A stretch of DNA of 64,000 nucleotides. It comes from Roseivirga sp. Lineage in GTDB: Bacteria; Bacteroidota; Bacteroidia; Cytophagales; Cyclobacteriaceae. Positions 60,848-64,000 of this stretch are shown here, piece by piece; position 1 is the stretch's first letter; each line of letters begins with the position of its first letter. The notes under the pieces were generated by a model. That model worked only from the letters and a program-made list of their open reading frames with translations. It had not been told where the DNA came from and made no database searches. Location of the stretch: NCBI GenBank assembly GCA_029262895.1, contig JAJCYM010000089.1:1-64000 (forward strand), read 5' to 3'. The position numbers and the translations under genes were made by a program.

Positions 60848-61159
60848 GACCAGATAATTTGAGTTTGAAATTTGATATTACCCCAGCATAAAGTTGCGTA
60901 GTCACAACTTCTATTGCTAGTGAGACAACATGAACCGTCTGTTGGTTACTTTCAAATGAAGTTTGGCTGTATTGAAACCAAACCAATTCACCGAAAATCA
61001 GTCAACCAGTTGACTCCTTCTGATAGTAAATGTATTGATCTTCAGGCCTTCAGACCAGTCTCAGAACGGCACCAGAGCATTTTTCACGATAAACAAGGCT
61101 TACTGGAGGTCAAACAAGAAATAATTCAGGTCAATCACTGGCTCTTACTCAGTGAAGGG
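60848..61159. other. 312-base stretch without a recognised gene
   Basis: An 89-codon plus-strand frame (60914-61183) crosses this stretch and overlaps the end of the DUF6029 gene. It has no recognisable domain and its composition is unlike a typical small protein, so I do not call it. The region should contain the permease promoter. Confidence 0.4.
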
Positions 61160-62776
61160 TTAGAAAGAAGTATTCACCTGTAACCTAAAGCCTGTTGAGG
61201 CGGGAACTACCCGACAAACTCCGCCAACGCATATCAACCCACTTCTTTCTCTGACATAACCTAACCCTACAAGTGTTGCTCCCTTTCTATAGTTAAAACC
61301 CAAAGAATAATAATGGACTGAATTGTCATAGTTCCATTCATCGGAGACATACGCACTAAGCTTAGCGGACCAACCCATTTCGATCAATCCGAAAATCCAA
61401 TTGCCCAAATGTTGTTGCGTAGAGAGATGTTGGAGTTCCATTCGAACAAACCTTCGATTTGGCAGCCTATAGGTAATGTCTGTAAAGAAGGTCAGCGACT
61501 TAACAAAGCCACTTTGAGGTATCCCCTCAATAACATCCTGATTATATTTGATATAAGACCACCCAGCTACATACCTCAGTTTCTTATTTACCCTCTTTGT
61601 AATCTCTACGTTCCAATTAGCATAATAGACCGAATCTGAAAAGGCCAAAAAATCCGTTTCATATTCATCAAGGGCGATAGAGCGTTTGTCAATGGCCGTG
61701 ATCAATGAAAAATCCATAGCCACTTTTGTACCGTACTTTCCACCCAGGCTCGTTCCCTTTTTAATGTTAAAGAAAATATCCGCATTCAACCCATTCTCGC
61801 CATTGCCCTGAGTAGCATACGGATATAATGTGGTAAGCCTATATGTATTTATATTACTGTTAGGAGGCAGATAATTAATGCTTGAAACGATGTTAGAGGC
61901 AGATTCACGGTCAGACCTGAAAAACATATTGTCGATATATTTCCAATAGACATTGAAGCCAAAACCTTTGGTCGAATAGCCAGACGAAACAAACAGTGCC
62001 TGTCCCTCATTTCTATTAAGTCCATTGAGGGCATGAGGTTCAATACCTTTTTTCCCATATTCCAGGCCAAAATTAAACCCTTTGATCCTTAATTCTGATC
62101 TGCCTGCAACGATTGTGGTACCTGAAGGCAAATTCAAACCTGTGGTATTTAATTCCTTTTTATTGACCAAGCTAAATCCCAAATCGAGTGAAACGTTTCC
62201 CGTTTTCAGAAAATTCACAAAGTCACCAAGGAAAAAATCCGCGTTAATGCCCCTGATTTTGGAATCGTCCTTACCGAAATATCGTCTGTTCTTTCCAACA
62301 ATAGCGGTAACATTCATTGCTTTGGAATTGTATTTCAACCTCGCTCCATCAATTGAATTGTCCAGACCCAACTGAGGTTCGTAGTAGGAGCGTAGTGTCA
62401 TTCCTGAACCAAATTGCTCATAGAAATTTCCAAGTGTTAGCTCAAAATTATTGTGAGTATATGAGACAAACCGATTCCCAAAGCCATTTCCTTCCAAGCC
62501 TCTTTCAAATCCGAGCAGCGGAGGCCAATAGGTTTCATAACGGAGGCCTACTGAGAGGTTCTTCCAGGCGTAATTCAACTGAAGCCCGGCATTGAAGCCC
62601 GGATTCTCATTTCCTGGTAGGCCAATAGCCCCTATGGCTGCATCTTCTAAATAGTACTGTGTAACCAGATAAAAATCACCCGATAAATGGGAGTCCTTCT
62701 TCTGAGCAGTCAGTTCGTTTTGGCAATTAATGCACAAAAGGAGTAATAGCCCTACTCCGACATTGAGATTTTTCAT
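61160..62776 (-). CDS. DUF6029 family outer-membrane-type protein
   Basis: The start is ATG 62776 (MKNLNVGVGLLLLLC); a TTG 6 bases upstream also opens the frame. The 538-residue protein has a signal peptide and alternates strands and turns throughout (LSVGLRYETYWPPLLGFERG, NNFELTLGNFYEQFGSGMTL, ending FRLQVNTSF, a Phe-terminated barrel end). This fits DUF6029, an outer-membrane barrel family of Bacteroidota of unknown role. It is 9 bases downstream of the TlpA-like gene stop, so they share an operon. Confidence 0.85.
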   Translation of the reverse strand: MKNLNVGVGLLLLLCINCQNELTAQKKDSHLSGDFYLVTQYYLEDAAIGAIGLPGNENPGFNAGLQLNYAWKNLSVGLRYETYWPPLLGFERGLEGNGFGNRFVSYTHNNFELTLGNFYEQFGSGMTLRSYYEPQLGLDNSIDGARLKYNSKAMNVTAIVGKNRRYFGKDDSKIRGINADFFLGDFVNFLKTGNVSLDLGFSLVNKKELNTTGLNLPSGTTIVAGRSELRIKGFNFGLEYGKKGIEPHALNGLNRNEGQALFVSSGYSTKGFGFNVYWKYIDNMFFRSDRESASNIVSSINYLPPNSNINTYRLTTLYPYATQGNGENGLNADIFFNIKKGTSLGGKYGTKVAMDFSLITAIDKRSIALDEYETDFLAFSDSVYYANWNVEITKRVNKKLRYVAGWSYIKYNQDVIEGIPQSGFVKSLTFFTDITYRLPNRRFVRMELQHLSTQQHLGNWIFGLIEMGWSAKLSAYVSDEWNYDNSVHYYSLGFNYRKGATLVGLGYVRERSGLICVGGVCRVVPASTGFRLQVNTSF

Positions 62777-62785
62777 AGACAAAAA

Positions 62786-63286
62786 CTACTTCAATCCCTC
62801 AATGATTTTCAGATACTCTTCCTCGTCACCAGGCACATAGCTGGTGTGTTCATAAATTATTCTTTTGTTTCTATCAACAATAAAAGTATGCGGAACATTG
62901 ATCACATTGAGTTTTCTTTTGAGTTCACTGTTTTCGTCAATCAGAACCTCAAATTCCCAGCCCTTTCCATTAATCAATGGCAAAACCCTCTTCCTTGAGC
63001 GTGCATCATCTATTGATATGGCATAGACGGTAACGTCCATTTCCTGGCTCAATTCATCATAAGTATCATTTAGATAATCCAGCTCCTGAATGCAAGGCTT
63101 ACACCAGGTAGCCCAAAAACTGATGATCATTATGTTGTCGTTATTTTTTAGAATATTAGAGAATTCGGTCAATCGGCCCTTAGAATTTCTCATTTGGACA
63201 CCCCCTGAGAGTGCGACAATATCTTGGGAATTTAAACTTACAACTGCAAGGCAATGCAGCAATGTGATGACAAAGAGCTTTTTCAT
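62786..63286 (-). CDS. TlpA-like thioredoxin-fold protein
   Basis: The 166-residue protein has a signal peptide (ending LNSQD) and a thioredoxin fold with the active-site WCKPC in SFWATWCKPCIQEL and the cis-Pro region NVPHTFIVD. It is a periplasmic thiol oxidoreductase of the TlpA/ResA type. It is upstream of, and co-transcribed with, DUF6029, and close to a divergent Omp28-like gene also bearing a CxxC; a shared role in disulfide handling is possible. Confidence 0.94.
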   Translation of the reverse strand: MKKLFVITLLHCLAVVSLNSQDIVALSGGVQMRNSKGRLTEFSNILKNNDNIMIISFWATWCKPCIQELDYLNDTYDELSQEMDVTVYAISIDDARSRKRVLPLINGKGWEFEVLIDENSELKRKLNVINVPHTFIVDRNKRIIYEHTSYVPGDEEEYLKIIEGLK

Positions 63287-63534
63287 AGTTTGGGTCTAAG
63301 TGGTTGATAATCAATAAAAAAATGACCCAAAATCTTCTGCCTAAAGGCACAGCTTCGCGTATATAACGTGTCCAAACTGAGAAGATTATACTAAACTTTA
63401 AGGCCCTCCCGTTTTATAAGCACTCCGGGTCCTTTGAATAGATTCATGTTTTGATCATAAACCACACGCTCAAACAAGAACCTCAACAACCTCTAACCTA
63501 AGAATGCATTTTTATCAACTTTTAACTTATCAGT

Positions 63535-64000
63535 ATGAAACTTGTATTCTATTTTTTTTGCTTTACTCTTTTAATCTTTTCCTGCACTCCGAACGATGGG
63601 GAAGAAACTTCTCCAGCCAACGCTCAGACCTCAACCGACTTAGGCTGTACTGACCCTGAAGCCTCCAACTATAATTCCCAAGCCAGCCAAGACGATTGCA
63701 ATTGCGACTACACAGGCTTTACCGCCATTGGCGCTCCGCCAACAACAGCGGTCAAAAACATATTACTTGAAGACTTCACTGGAGAATGGTGTGGGTGGTG
63801 TGTAGATGCGGCTGTCATCACCGATCAAATTGTGGCCGAACATCCCGGCCGCGTATTTGTGAATGCTATTCACCAGGGTGATTTTTTGCAAAATACTGCC
63901 TCTACATCTTTGTTAAGAGACTTTCAGGTCTCCTCCTTCCCCTCAGGACTGGTTGACAGAAGCTCAGACTCTCCTCTGACCAGATCACTTTGGAGAGGAC
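63535..64000 (+). CDS. Omp28-like lipoprotein with CGWC thioredoxin-like domain, 5' part
   Basis: The frame begins at ATG 63535 and is still open at the right edge (155 codons seen). A lipobox (LLIFSCTPND, Cys17) is followed by a short Cys-rich segment, GCTDPEASNYNSQASQDDCN, a unit common in Bacteroidota surface proteins, then the Omp28-type domain ILLEDFTGEWCGWCVDAAV with CGWC and a cis-Pro region (FPSG). The protein is probably anchored in the outer membrane. The C-terminal part lies beyond the window. Confidence 0.88.
   Translation, partial: MKLVFYFFCFTLLIFSCTPNDGEETSPANAQTSTDLGCTDPEASNYNSQASQDDCNCDYTGFTAIGAPPTTAVKNILLEDFTGEWCGWCVDAAVITDQIVAEHPGRVFVNAIHQGDFLQNTASTSLLRDFQVSSFPSGLVDRSSDSPLTRSLWRG

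Noticed and set aside
60914-61183. 89-codon plus-strand frame between the permease and DUF6029
   Set aside because: It overlaps the 3' end of DUF6029, has no domain or signal peptide, and composition gives no support.

Overview
The window is a gene-dense piece of a Bacteroidota chromosome, most likely Cytophagales (Roseivirga/Fulvivirga/Cyclobacteriaceae-like). The evidence is the gene content: LytTR regulators paired with LytS-type or TPR histidine kinases, large FtsX/MacB permeases without an adjacent ATPase, DUF6029, Omp28, GH109 and M61-like proteins, the SpoIIM/DUF4129/DUF4350/MoxR/DUF58 cluster, few Shine-Dalgarno sites, and an initiator tRNA ending CTA without an encoded CCA. No rRNA, CRISPR array, integrase, transposase or phage gene was seen.

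Layout. 1-8 kb: the 3' end of a ureohydrolase-family gene, a lipoprotein, a TPR histidine kinase with a LytTR regulator, a PHP-domain lipoprotein, and a LytS kinase with a second LytTR regulator. 8-11.4 kb: an M61-like metallopeptidase, a 490-bp gene-free stretch full of palindromes, and two small secreted or membrane proteins. 11.4-19.3 kb: the DUF58-MoxR-DUF4350-DUF4129-membrane protein-SpoIIM operon, divergent from an RDD-metallopeptidase-cytochrome b5 operon. 19.3-29.4 kb: an alpha/beta hydrolase, an ABC permease with a divergent LysR regulator, an M19 dipeptidase, a Kelch protein, and the first of two paralogous membrane protein/winged-helix modules. 29.4-37.6 kb: a scar of two truncated divergent genes, a sugar kinase/thioesterase/murQ operon (amino-sugar recycling), PaiB, SprT, der, era and a universal stress protein. 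37.6-48.4 kb: tRNA-fMet, then a block bounded by a 28-bp copy of the tRNA 3' half. This block holds an outer-membrane protein, a GAF-adenylate cyclase, a CPBP protease, GH109, two EEP-domain proteins, an MpaB-like protein, a beta-lactamase-fold hydrolase and the second membrane/winged-helix module. 48.4-64 kb: a csp/DEAD-box operon, small membrane proteins, a LytTR membrane regulator, GDCCVxC and glyoxalase-like genes, two ABC permeases flanking a three-gene secreted family (two members carry 33-35-residue SDYY repeats), DUF6029 with a TlpA-like thioredoxin, and the start of an Omp28-like gene.

The strongest unexplained signals are as follows. (i) The two membrane/winged-helix modules are each preceded by an operator of the same architecture (a palindrome plus a third half-site 17 bp away) but of different sequence. 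(ii) A tRNA-fMet 3'-half direct repeat encloses 10.7 kb. (iii) There is a tandem family of secreted SDYY-repeat proteins. (iv) A junction near 29.63 kb removed the 5' ends of two divergent genes.
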